64,000 nucleotides of DNA from Prosthecomicrobium pneumaticum (lineage in GTDB: Bacteria; Pseudomonadota; Alphaproteobacteria; Rhizobiales; Kaistiaceae), in the NCBI RefSeq assembly GCF_014199915.1, contig NZ_JACHOO010000003.1, positions 573,690 through 637,689 on the forward strand, given 5' to 3'. The translations under genes were made by a program, and so were the position numbers. Numbering within the stretch: position 1 is the first letter of the stretch; each line of letters opens with the position of its first letter. The notes under the pieces were generated by a model that did no database searches, was not told the DNA's origin, and saw only the letters and a program-made list of their open reading frames with translations. This document shows, piece after piece, positions 35,320-41,992 of the stretch.

Positions 35320-36252
35320 TTAGGACTTGCGTCCGCCGGTCGCCTCGGCCTTGCGCAGGTCGATGATGTCCTTGTAGAGGTCCATGTCGGCGCGCGCATA
35401 GCCGGCGCCCGAGCCGCGCTCGATCGACTCGTAGATGTCCGGATGCGACTTCGGCAGGTCGAGCAGGATGGAGAGGAGCTTCTCCTTCAGATCGGCCGGC
35501 AGGTCGGCCCGGACCGCGGTCGGGCCGTTCGGGATCTTGCCCGACTGCCAGAGGATCTTGATGTCCGACATCTTGAGCAGGCCCTTGTCGACCATCGCGC
35601 GGAGGTTGCCGCGGGTATAGCCTTCGGACATCTCGCCCTGGCCCGAGGTCCAGGTGACGGCGAGGTCGTACTGCTTGTTGAGGACCGCGAGCACGCCCTG
35701 CTCATGGCCGCCGGCGAAGCCGACCTTCGAGAAATACTGCTCCGGATCGATGCCCTGCGCCTTGAAGGTGGCGTTCGGGATCAGATAGCCCGAGGTCGAG
35801 TTCGGATCGGCGAAGGCGAGCGAATGGCCCTTCGCGGTCTCGAGCGAGTCGATGCCGCTGTCGGCGCGGGTGACCATCACGGAATAGTAGAAGGTCGAGC
35901 CGTCCTTCTCCTGCGGCACGACGAGCGGCTCGATGCAGCCGTTGCAGTCGAGATAGGCGCCGGCGAAGCCGGAAGCGCCGAACGCGGCCATTTCCACCTG
36001 GCCGGCGCCGATCGCCTGCATGATGCCGGCATAGTCGGTCGCGGGGAAGAGCTTCACCGGGATGCCGAGCTCCTTCTCGAGGAGCTGGCGATAGCCCTCA
36101 TTGCGCGTCATGAGGTCGGAAGCGTTCTCGCCGCCGATCAGGCCGACGCGAAGCTCCTTGACCGTGTCCTTGTACGACTGCGCGTCGGCCGAGGCCGAGG
36201 CCGTCAGCAGCAGGCCCGCCGTGGCGGCGGCCAGCATAAGCTTGCCAAACAT
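35320..36252 (-). CDS. phnD: Phosphonate-binding periplasmic protein
   Basis: 310 residues with a Sec signal (LMLAAATAGLLLTASASADA). Mature features are LRVGLIGGENASD, VEMAAFGASGFAGAYL, ADPNSTSGYLIPNATF and VTWTSGQGEMSEGY, which are PhnD-type phosphonate/phosphate binding segments. It delivers phosphonates to PhnC-PhnE-PhnE. Second gene after phnC. Confidence 0.95.
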   Translation of the reverse strand: MFGKLMLAAATAGLLLTASASADAQSYKDTVKELRVGLIGGENASDLMTRNEGYRQLLEKELGIPVKLFPATDYAGIMQAIGAGQVEMAAFGASGFAGAYLDCNGCIEPLVVPQEKDGSTFYYSVMVTRADSGIDSLETAKGHSLAFADPNSTSGYLIPNATFKAQGIDPEQYFSKVGFAGGHEQGVLAVLNKQYDLAVTWTSGQGEMSEGYTRGNLRAMVDKGLLKMSDIKILWQSGKIPNGPTAVRADLPADLKEKLLSILLDLPKSHPDIYESIERGSGAGYARADMDLYKDIIDLRKAEATGGRKS

Positions 36253-36332
36253 GGGTCGAACTCCGTCGTTGCATATCTGTCGGTGCCGGTATTGAGCGCC
36301 GCCCGATGCACCCCGTCAGGCGGCGGAAGGGG

Positions 36333-37145
36333 TCAGGCGGGCATGGGCGCGGGCTGTCCCGCTCCACCGACGCCGAGCGACGTCGACGTCATCCGTTCGT
36401 CGATCCGAGCGCCGTCGGCGCCGTAGATCTGCTCGATCACACCGCCGACGAACTCGGCCGGCGCCCCATCGAAGACGACCCGTCCGTTCGCCATACCGAT
36501 GATCCGGTCGCAATAGGTCCGGGCGGTATCGAGCGTGTGCAGGTTGCACATGACGAGAATTCCGTCGCGTCGGTTGATGTCGCGCAGAGCGTCCATCACG
36601 ACCTTGGCGTTGTGCGGGTCGAGCGAGGCGATCGGCTCGTCGGCGAGGATGATCCGCGGTTCCTGCATCAGCGCGCGGGCGATCGCGACGCGCTGCTGCT
36701 GGCCGCCGGAGAGCGCATCGGCACGCTTCAGCGCCACCTCCGCAATACCGAGCCGGTGCAGCGCGCGCAGCGCCATCGTCCGCTCGGCATCGGTGAAGCT
36801 CTTCGTCAGGGACCGCCACAGCGGCATGTGGTTGAGACGTCCGGCAATGACGTTGGTGAGAACGTCGAGCCGACTGACGAGGTTGAACTGCTGGAAGATC
36901 ATCGCGCACTGGGCGCGCCAGTCGCGCAGAGCCGAACCCGACAGCCGCGTCGTGTCGCGGTCCTCGAAGCGGATGTTGCCGGCCGTCGGTTCGACGAGCC
37001 GGTTGATCATCCGCAGCAGCGTCGACTTGCCGGCGCCCGACGGGCCGACGACGCCCACGAAACTGCCCGGCTCGATGCGCAGGTCGACATCGGAAACGGC
37101 CGACTTATCGCCGAAGCGGCGGCTCACGCCTTCCAGAACGAGCAT
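36333..37145 (-). CDS. phnC: Phosphonate ABC importer ATPase
   Basis: 270 residues. Walker A GPSGAGKS, signature LSGGQQQR, Walker [14 protein letters not shown]. The segment [21 protein letters not shown] (seen in parts) is characteristic of PhnC. First gene of phnC-phnD-phnE-phnE; a Pho-box-like element lies 43 bases upstream on the same strand. Confidence 0.95.
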   Translation of the reverse strand: MLVLEGVSRRFGDKSAVSDVDLRIEPGSFVGVVGPSGAGKSTLLRMINRLVEPTAGNIRFEDRDTTRLSGSALRDWRAQCAMIFQQFNLVSRLDVLTNVIAGRLNHMPLWRSLTKSFTDAERTMALRALHRLGIAEVALKRADALSGGQQQRVAIARALMQEPRIILADEPIASLDPHNAKVVMDALRDINRRDGILVMCNLHTLDTARTYCDRIIGMANGRVVFDGAPAEFVGGVIEQIYGADGARIDERMTSTSLGVGGAGQPAPMPA

Positions 37146-37187
37146 CGAGAAAGCCCCTTTCGGTTGCCTTTCCGCTAGCGCCGTTCC

Positions 37188-37205
37188 GCGAAGCTTTCGT
37201 GACAG
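37188..37205 (-). promoter_or_regulatory. Pho-box-like site upstream of phnC
   Basis: Read on the minus strand: CTGTCAC-GAAA-GCTTCGC. The first half matches the PhoB consensus CTGTCAT/C fully; the second half matches poorly. It is oriented toward phnC. It forms a back-to-back pair with the site at 37230. Confidence 0.5.
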
Positions 37206-37229
37206 CGGCCTGGCGCTTTTCTGCGGCGG

Positions 37230-37247
37230 CTGTCATCAAAACGTCGT
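37230..37247 (+). promoter_or_regulatory. Pho-box-like site upstream of the hexapeptide acetyltransferase
   Basis: CTGTCAT-CAAA-ACGTCGT; first half perfect, second half 4 of 7 against CTGTCAY. It lies 50 bases upstream of ATG 37298 and is oriented toward it. PhoB control under phosphate limitation is inferred. Confidence 0.55.
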
Positions 37248-37297
37248 CGAAATCGGGCACGCGCTCGCACCTTCGTGCTTTAGACTTCGGGTGCATC

Positions 37298-37945
37298 ATG
37301 GATAGACTGGGCCTGCAACCGCTGATCGATCCGACCGCGGAGGTGAAGGCGAGCCGCCTCGGCCGCTATACGGAGGTCGGCGCGCGGACGAGCTTCGTCG
37401 ATTCAGAACTCGGCGACTATTCCTACGTGGTCAACGATTCCGACGTGATCTACACGACCATCGGCAAGTTCTGCTCGATCGCCGCCCATACCCGGATCAA
37501 TCCCGGCAATCACCCGATGGAGCGCGCGTCGCAGTCGCACTTCACCTATCGCGCCTCGCGCTATTTCGAGGGCGAAGCGGACGATGCGGGCTTCTTCGAA
37601 TGGCGCCGCGCCCATCCCGTGACGATCGGCCACGACGTGTGGATCGGCCACGGCGCGATCGTGCTGCCCGGCGTGTCGGTCGGTACCGGCGCGGTGATCG
37701 CAGCCGGCGCGGTCGTCACCAAGGACGTTCCCGCCTACACGATCGTCGCCGGCATCCCGGCGCGGCCGATCCGCCGTCGTTTCCCCGTCGAGATCGCCGA
37801 TCGCCTCGAGTGCCTCGCCTGGTGGGACTGGGGCCACGACCGGCTTCGCACGGCGCTCGACGACTTCCGCCACCTGCCGGTCGAGGCCTTTCTCGACCGG
37901 CACGAGGGAGCGCTACTCGGCGGCGCAAGGCCGCCCGCCGCTTGA
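37298..37945 (+). CDS. Left-handed beta-helix (hexapeptide) acetyltransferase of phn loci
   Basis: 215 residues from ATG 37298. Repeated hexapeptides are visible ([20 protein letters not shown] in phase, then [23 protein letters not shown]) and end in the usual xenobiotic-acyltransferase tail. This DapD/GlmU-related family is often encoded with carbon-phosphorus lyase genes, but its acceptor is not established. Divergent from phnC and preceded by a Pho-box-like site, so probably part of the phosphate-starvation response. Confidence 0.87.
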   Translation: MDRLGLQPLIDPTAEVKASRLGRYTEVGARTSFVDSELGDYSYVVNDSDVIYTTIGKFCSIAAHTRINPGNHPMERASQSHFTYRASRYFEGEADDAGFFEWRRAHPVTIGHDVWIGHGAIVLPGVSVGTGAVIAAGAVVTKDVPAYTIVAGIPARPIRRRFPVEIADRLECLAWWDWGHDRLRTALDDFRHLPVEAFLDRHEGALLGGARPPAA

Positions 37946-37947
37946 CA
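37942..37947 (+). promoter_or_regulatory. Candidate -35 element of the DUF1185 operon
   Basis: TTGACA overlapping the stop codon of the acetyltransferase gene. A weak -10 (GATTGT, 37966-37971) lies 18 bases on and coincides with operator copy 3. Confidence 0.4.
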
Positions 37948-37965
37948 GCGGGCTCGGCCGCGACC

Positions 37966-37987
37966 GATTGTTGGTACTCATACAATC
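37966..37987 (-). promoter_or_regulatory. Operator copy 3, upstream of the DUF1185 pair
   Basis: On the minus strand the site starts GATTGTATGA and continues GTACCAACAATC. It agrees with operator copy 1 (16471-16492) at 18 of 22 positions and is a partial palindrome, GATTGT-N10-ACAATC. Such a dyad suits a GntR/FadR-type dimer. It lies 22 bases before the DUF1185 start, over the presumed promoter. Confidence 0.6.
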
Positions 37988-38009
37988 TGTTGCGGAGAGG
38001 CGCTTGCCG

Positions 38010-38594
38010 ATGCCCGAGGTCGTCGTCCGGAAGTTCGTCACGCGGATCGAGGAGATCCTGCACGAAGGCGGTCCCGTCTCGGCCGATCCGCCGAAGCGCG
38101 GGGTGATCGCCGCCGTGATCGAGAACCCCTTCGCCGGCCGCTATGTCGAGGAGATCGCCGGCTTCATGGATGATCTGAAGCCGCTCGGGCTCGCCATGTC
38201 GCGCCGGCTGCTCGCCGCGCTCGGCGGCGATGGCGCGGCGATCGAGGGCTATGGCAAGGGCGCGATCGTCGGCGAGGGGGGCGAGCTCGAGCACGGCGCG
38301 CTCTGGCACGTGCCGGGCGGCTATGCGATGCGCGAACTGCTCGGCCAGGCGCATGCGATCGTCCCCTCGGCGAAGAAGGTCGGCGGTCTCGGCACCCGCA
38401 TCGACATCCCGATCACACACAAGGACGCCTCCTATGTGCGCAGCCATTTCGACGCGATCGAGATCGGCATCGGCGATGCGCCGCGCCGCAACGAGATCGT
38501 GCTCGTGCTCGCGATGACGACCGGGCCGCGGGTGCATGCCCGCGTCGGCGGTCTCGCCGTGTCCGACATCGCGAAATGGGACGGCCTGCGGTGA
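38010..38594 (+). CDS. DUF1185 (amino acid synthesis family) protein 1
   Basis: 194 residues from ATG 38010, preceded by GGAGAGG. Family features are AAVIENPFAGRYVEEI, ELEHGALWHVPGG, ITHKDASYVRSHFDAIE and GPRVHARVGGL. No catalytic function is firmly known for DUF1185. It is 194 residues like its downstream paralogue and similar in motif order, so the pair arose by tandem duplication and may form a heteromer. Confidence 0.85.
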   Translation: MPEVVVRKFVTRIEEILHEGGPVSADPPKRGVIAAVIENPFAGRYVEEIAGFMDDLKPLGLAMSRRLLAALGGDGAAIEGYGKGAIVGEGGELEHGALWHVPGGYAMRELLGQAHAIVPSAKKVGGLGTRIDIPITHKDASYVRSHFDAIEIGIGDAPRRNEIVLVLAMTTGPRVHARVGGLAVSDIAKWDGLR

Positions 38595-39175
38595 GCGCCC
38601 GGATCCGCAAGATCGTCACGATCGTCGAGGAGACGCTGATCGAGGGCGGGGTGACGGTCTCGCCGCCGACGAAGAAGGCCGCGGCGATCGCAGTGATCGA
38701 AAATCCCTTCGCCGGCCGCTACGTCGAGGATCTGTCGCCGCTCTACGAGATCGGGGACGAGCTCGGCGCCCTCCTGTCGGAGCGGGCCGTCGCGGCGCTC
38801 GGCATTCCGGGACCGGAGGTCGAGAGCTTCGGCAAGGCGGCGGCGGTCGGCGCCGAGGGCGAGCTCGAACACGCCGCGGCGCTCCTGCACCCGAAGATCG
38901 GCGCCCCCTTCCGCCGCACGCTCGGCAAGGGTGCGGCACTGATCCCGTCCTCGAAAAAGCGGACCGCTCCCGGCGTCCCCTTCGACATACCGCTCGGCCA
39001 CAAGGACGCTGCCTATGTCCGCAGCCATTTCGACGGTATGGAAGTGAGCGTGGGCGACGCGCCGCGCGAGACGGAGATCGTCGTCGCGCTCGCGGTGACG
39101 ATGGGCGGCCGGCCGCACCCGCGTGTCGGCGGGCTCGCCAAGGAGGACATCAAGGGCGAGGACGGTCTTCGCTGA
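38591..39175 (+). CDS. DUF1185 (amino acid synthesis family) protein 2
   Basis: 194 residues from a GTG start overlapping the previous stop (GTGA). It shares IAVIENPFAGRYVEDL, ELEHAAALLHP, GHKDAAYVRSHFDGME and RPHPRVGGLAKEDI with protein 1. Function unknown; the shared invariant ENPFAGRYVE and HKDA-YVRSHFD blocks probably form the active or binding site. Confidence 0.85.
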   Translation: MSARIRKIVTIVEETLIEGGVTVSPPTKKAAAIAVIENPFAGRYVEDLSPLYEIGDELGALLSERAVAALGIPGPEVESFGKAAAVGAEGELEHAAALLHPKIGAPFRRTLGKGAALIPSSKKRTAPGVPFDIPLGHKDAAYVRSHFDGMEVSVGDAPRETEIVVALAVTMGGRPHPRVGGLAKEDIKGEDGLR

Positions 39176-39231
39176 TCCGCGCCGGGGGCGGCGCGGCTCT
39201 TGCGCGCCCTGCCCCCCGGGAGGGGCGTGCC

Positions 39232-39564
39232 TCAGGCGGGCTTCGCCGCCCGCTTGGTGGTGCGCGGCGGGCGCGGCTGCGCGACGCCCTCGGTCAGAGC
39301 GGCCGTTTCGGCCGCGGCGGGCTTCGCCCGGCTGCTGCGGGTGCGCGCCCTCGGACCCTCGGCGGCTCCCTTCATCTCGGGCATCGCCGAGAGCTCGCCG
39401 GCGGCGGCATGGCCGTTCTCGGCGGGTGCCGGCTGCTCCGCTTCGGCGATCTCGCGCTCCGCATTGTACCAATGGTCGGCCTCGCGACCCGCGGGCATGC
39501 CTTCGGCGACCCAGATCTCGTAGGCACGGACGCGAATGCGCTCTTCCCGATTCTCCGTCGTCAT
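39232..39564 (-). CDS. DUF2934 small protein
   Basis: 110 residues from ATG 39564, preceded by GGGGAG; a TTG two codons upstream is the alternative. The N-terminal 45 residues have RIRVRAYEIWVAEGMPAGRE followed by HWYNAEREI, the DUF2934 signature. The rest is a low-complexity Ala/Lys/Arg/Pro tail. Such proteins are frequent in rhizobial stress clusters; function unknown. Probably transcribed with the DUF3008 gene upstream. Confidence 0.82.
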   Translation of the reverse strand: MTTENREERIRVRAYEIWVAEGMPAGREADHWYNAEREIAEAEQPAPAENGHAAAGELSAMPEMKGAAEGPRARTRSSRAKPAAAETAALTEGVAQPRPPRTTKRAAKPA

Positions 39565-39614
39565 GTCCAAGTCTCCCCTCGGCCGAACGCGGCCATCCCG
39601 TGTTTCACGAGCGG

Positions 39615-39803
39615 TCAGTCTTTGTCGACGTGCTCGGGCTTGCCCTTCCGTCTGGTCGAGGCGAGGTCGTGAAGCTCTTTCTCCGACATGCTGTCGACCA
39701 TCTCTTTGGAAGCGCCCTTGAGCTCGCTCTTCTTCACATCGCCCCGCTTGGCGGCGAGGGCGGCTCCGGCAGCCTTCTGCTGCGCTTTCGACTTGGCAGG
39801 CAT
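39615..39803 (-). CDS. DUF3008 small basic protein
   Basis: 62 residues starting MPAKSKAQQKAAGAALAAKR, then KKSELKGASKEM and MSEKELHDLASTRRKGKPEH, typical of DUF3008. ATG 39803 is preceded by GAGGAGG; the longer in-frame reading upstream has no support. A GGAAC-N17-CGTT element lies 43 bases upstream, so it is probably under the general stress sigma factor. Confidence 0.82.
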   Translation of the reverse strand: MPAKSKAQQKAAGAALAAKRGDVKKSELKGASKEMVDSMSEKELHDLASTRRKGKPEHVDKD

Positions 39804-39845
39804 TTCTGCCTCCTCAGAGTGGCGGTCAATTTCGTGCAGCGCAAC

Positions 39846-39871
39846 AACGAGCCGTTCGGTCAGGAAGTTCC
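39846..39871 (-). promoter_or_regulatory. EcfG-type promoter for the DUF3008 gene
   Basis: On the minus strand: GGAAC, 17 bases, CGTT, an exact match to the alphaproteobacterial general-stress (EcfG/RpoE2) consensus GGAAC-N16/17-CGTT. Confidence 0.75.
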
Positions 39872-39876
39872 CGGCT

Positions 39877-40173
39877 TCACGGCGAATCCTCGAGCGCCGG
39901 GTCGTCCTTCTCGGGAGCTGCCGGCGGATCCCCCGTGCCGCCGAAAAATCCTGCCCGGTCAGTGTCCTGCGGGCCGCCATAGCGCCCGCTCGTCGGTCCG
40001 GCTTCATCCGGGCCGCGCCGGAAGCGCGGCGGCCGGGGGCCGCCGGGTTCGCCATAGACCGGCTTCTCGCCGTCTGCGACGTGCGAATCGATCAGCGCGG
40101 CGCCCCCGTCTTCAAGCTCTTGCCGGCGGTCGGGCTGGTCCGGGCGGAGCACCGGGTCGCGTGGGTCGGGCAT
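39877..40173 (-). CDS. Hypothetical disordered protein, 98 residues
   Basis: 98 residues from ATG 40173 after AAGGAGGCG. Rich in Pro, Asp, Gly and Arg, without hydrophobic core, so probably disordered (DPRDPVLRPDQPDRRQ, GPRPPRFRRGPDEAG). I do not recognise a family. An EcfG-type promoter lies 27 bases upstream of the start, which places it in the general-stress group. The frame continues upstream without good start signals. Confidence 0.65.
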   Translation of the reverse strand: MPDPRDPVLRPDQPDRRQELEDGGAALIDSHVADGEKPVYGEPGGPRPPRFRRGPDEAGPTSGRYGGPQDTDRAGFFGGTGDPPAAPEKDDPALEDSP

Positions 40174-40200
40174 GATCGCCTCCTTGCCTGTCGCGACGAG

Positions 40201-40225
40201 AACGGGACGCGCGCGCTGCCGTTCC
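40201..40225 (-). promoter_or_regulatory. EcfG-type promoter for the 98-residue protein gene
   Basis: On the minus strand: GGAAC, 16 bases, CGTT. Exact consensus match with the shorter permitted spacing. Confidence 0.72.
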
Positions 40226-40313
40226 GCAATAAGCCTGTGGATAGTCTTGCGGGCTCGCGCCGAGTTGCGCGCCAGCGGCGTTAAGCTCACAGACCGGATG
40301 GAGGAAGGCCTCG

Positions 40314-40559
40314 GTGATCCTTTACCGCGCCGCGAAGCGCGCCGACGAGCTTCGCCAGATCTGCCTCGAGGAACTCGCCGTCCACGCGCCGACGCGCGGC
40401 GTCGCGGGCCTCGAGATCGTCGTCGTCGACGAGGGCGGGCGCACCTGGGACGCCGTCAACATCCGCCGCTACGACGACCGCCCGGCCGAGGGCGACCTGT
40501 TGCGCGCCGCACGCGAGCGGATCGATCTGCAGCGGGACCTCTTCACGCTCTCCGGCTGA
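40314..40559 (+). CDS. Hypothetical protein, 81 residues
   Basis: GTG start at 40314 with GGAGGAAGG upstream. It has alternating helix and strand predicted by eye (AAKRADELRQICLEEL, then LEIVVVDEGGRTWDAV) and a charged C-terminus. It looks like a small folded cytosolic protein. No family recognised. It ends 18 bases before the EcfG-type promoter of the stress SDR. Confidence 0.65.
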   Translation: MILYRAAKRADELRQICLEELAVHAPTRGVAGLEIVVVDEGGRTWDAVNIRRYDDRPAEGDLLRAARERIDLQRDLFTLSG

Positions 40560-40577
40560 CCGACCGGCGGGACGCGG

Positions 40578-40603
40578 GGAACATCCGCGCCGCGCCCGCC
40601 GTT
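40578..40603 (+). promoter_or_regulatory. EcfG-type promoter for the stress SDR
   Basis: GGAAC, 17 bases, CGTT on the plus strand, 34 bases upstream of ATG 40638. Exact consensus. Confidence 0.75.
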
Positions 40604-40637
40604 CTGCGCCCATCCTCGACAACAGGAGCGTGTGCGC

Positions 40638-41486
40638 ATGACAGAGCCCGGCGAGAAGCTTCCCCCGCAAGTGCAGGACCGTCAGCCCGGTCTGCAGAGC
40701 GAGATGAACCCCGCGCCCGAGGGCGAGGCGCGGACCCTGAAATCCGCCGACCGGCTGGTCGGCCGCAAGGCCGTGATCAGCGGCGGCGACAGCGGCATCG
40801 GCCGGGCCGTGGCGATCGCCTTCGCCAAGGAAGGCGCCGACGTCGTCATCCTCTATCTCGATGAGGACGAGGACGCCGAGAAGACCCGCTCGCTGGTCGA
40901 GGCCGAGGGCCGTTCCTGCGCTCTGGTGCGCGGCGACATCGGCGATCCGGAAACGGCGAGGAAGGCTGTGGCCGAGGCCGGCGGGCGGATCGACATTCTC
41001 GTCAACAACGCCGCCGAGCAGCACGTCGTCGAGGATTTCAGCACCATCGACGAGCGCCAGTTCGAGCGCACCTTCCGCACCAATGTGTTCGGCGCTTTCC
41101 ATCTCACCAAGGCGGCGCTGCCGAAAATGGGCAAGGGCGGCGTGATCATCAACACGACCTCGGTCACCGCCTTCCGGGGCAATCCGATGCTGGTCGACTA
41201 CTCCGCGACCAAGGGCGCACTGCTCGCCTTCACCCGCGCGCTCGCCGGCCAGCTCGCCGACAAGGGCATCCGCGTCAACGCCGTCGCGCCCGGGCCGATC
41301 TGGACGCCACTGATCCCCGCGAGCTTCCCGGCCGAGAAGGTCGCGGAGTTCGGCCAGGACACGCTGATGAAGCGCCCCGGCGAGCCGGACGAGGTCGCGG
41401 CCTGCTACGTCTTCCTCGCCTCGGACGACTCCTCCTACATCACCGGTCAGGTGCTCCATCCGAACGGCGGGTCCGTGTTCGCCTGA
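40638..41486 (+). CDS. SDR-family oxidoreductase, general-stress type (YghA/YdaD-like)
   Basis: 282 residues from ATG 40638 (AGGAG upstream; GTG 40632 also possible). A 40-residue N-terminal extension containing LPPQVQDRQPG precedes the Rossmann core, as in YghA/YhxC stress SDRs. Motifs: ISGGDSGIGRA, LVNNAAEQ, NTTSVTAF and YSATKGAL. The C-terminal GQVLHPNGGS is also typical. Cytosolic NADP-dependent dehydrogenase; substrate unknown. An EcfG-type promoter directly upstream points to induction in general stress. Confidence 0.9.
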   Translation: MTEPGEKLPPQVQDRQPGLQSEMNPAPEGEARTLKSADRLVGRKAVISGGDSGIGRAVAIAFAKEGADVVILYLDEDEDAEKTRSLVEAEGRSCALVRGDIGDPETARKAVAEAGGRIDILVNNAAEQHVVEDFSTIDERQFERTFRTNVFGAFHLTKAALPKMGKGGVIINTTSVTAFRGNPMLVDYSATKGALLAFTRALAGQLADKGIRVNAVAPGPIWTPLIPASFPAEKVAEFGQDTLMKRPGEPDEVAACYVFLASDDSSYITGQVLHPNGGSVFA

Positions 41487-41553
41487 GCCGGGTCGCACGG
41501 AACCGCTTGCCCGCGCCGGGATTGGTCCGGACCAGATGAGAGGAGACGCCACC

Positions 41554-41838
41554 ATGACCGATCATCAGACCAATGCCGGCAACAGTGCGCTCGGCAACGA
41601 GAAGCGGCCGCCCGACATTCAGGGCGGCGGCAGCGACAAGCCGATGAACGAGGTCGAGAGCCCGATCGAGACCGGCCCGGAGAGCAAGCGCCATATCGGC
41701 GGTCCGGACCGGGCGAAGGAGGACGATGCCGCCCGCTTTTCGGGGGGCAAGGGCGGTTCGGTCGGCGAGCAGGGCAATGCCGGCGCGCCGAGCTATGCCG
41801 ACGACAAGGTCGGCGGCGGCGGGCTGCGCGGCGGCTAG
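41554..41838 (+). CDS. Hypothetical Gly-rich disordered protein, 94 residues
   Basis: 94 residues from ATG 41554 after AGGAG. Composition is Gly, Asp, Pro, Lys and Ser, with almost no hydrophobic residues (PPDIQGGGSDKPMNEVE; ends GGGGLRGG). It probably remains unfolded, like desiccation or stress-protective small proteins. It follows the stress SDR by 67 bases and is probably co-transcribed. No family recognised. Confidence 0.62.
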   Translation: MTDHQTNAGNSALGNEKRPPDIQGGGSDKPMNEVESPIETGPESKRHIGGPDRAKEDDAARFSGGKGGSVGEQGNAGAPSYADDKVGGGGLRGG

Positions 41839-41865
41839 CCGCGTATTGCTTGCCGCACACGTTTA

Positions 41866-41890
41866 CCCTCTCCCGCCAAGCGGGGGAGGG
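41866..41890. repeat. CCCTCTCCCGC-type palindromic element
   Basis: CCCTCTCCCGCC - AAGC - GGGGGAGGG, nearly perfect hairpin in the spacer between the 94-residue gene and the beta-mannosidase gene. It has the same terminal arms as the palindromes at 57.2-57.7 kb, so it belongs to a dispersed repeat family of this genome. It may act as a transcript end. Confidence 0.6.
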
Positions 41891-41992
41891 TGATCGGGCG
41901 GGCGCCCCCTCTCCCCGAGGGCAAAACTCTGCGTTGATTTCAGTATGCTGCCGCGGTCTGATGCCGGCCCCGCCCGTACAGGACCGCCCACG

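Noticed and set aside
41499-41530. GGAAC before the 94-residue protein gene as a fourth EcfG promoter
   Set aside because: Seventeen bases downstream the sequence is ATTG, not CGTT. Co-transcription with the stress SDR explains expression more simply.
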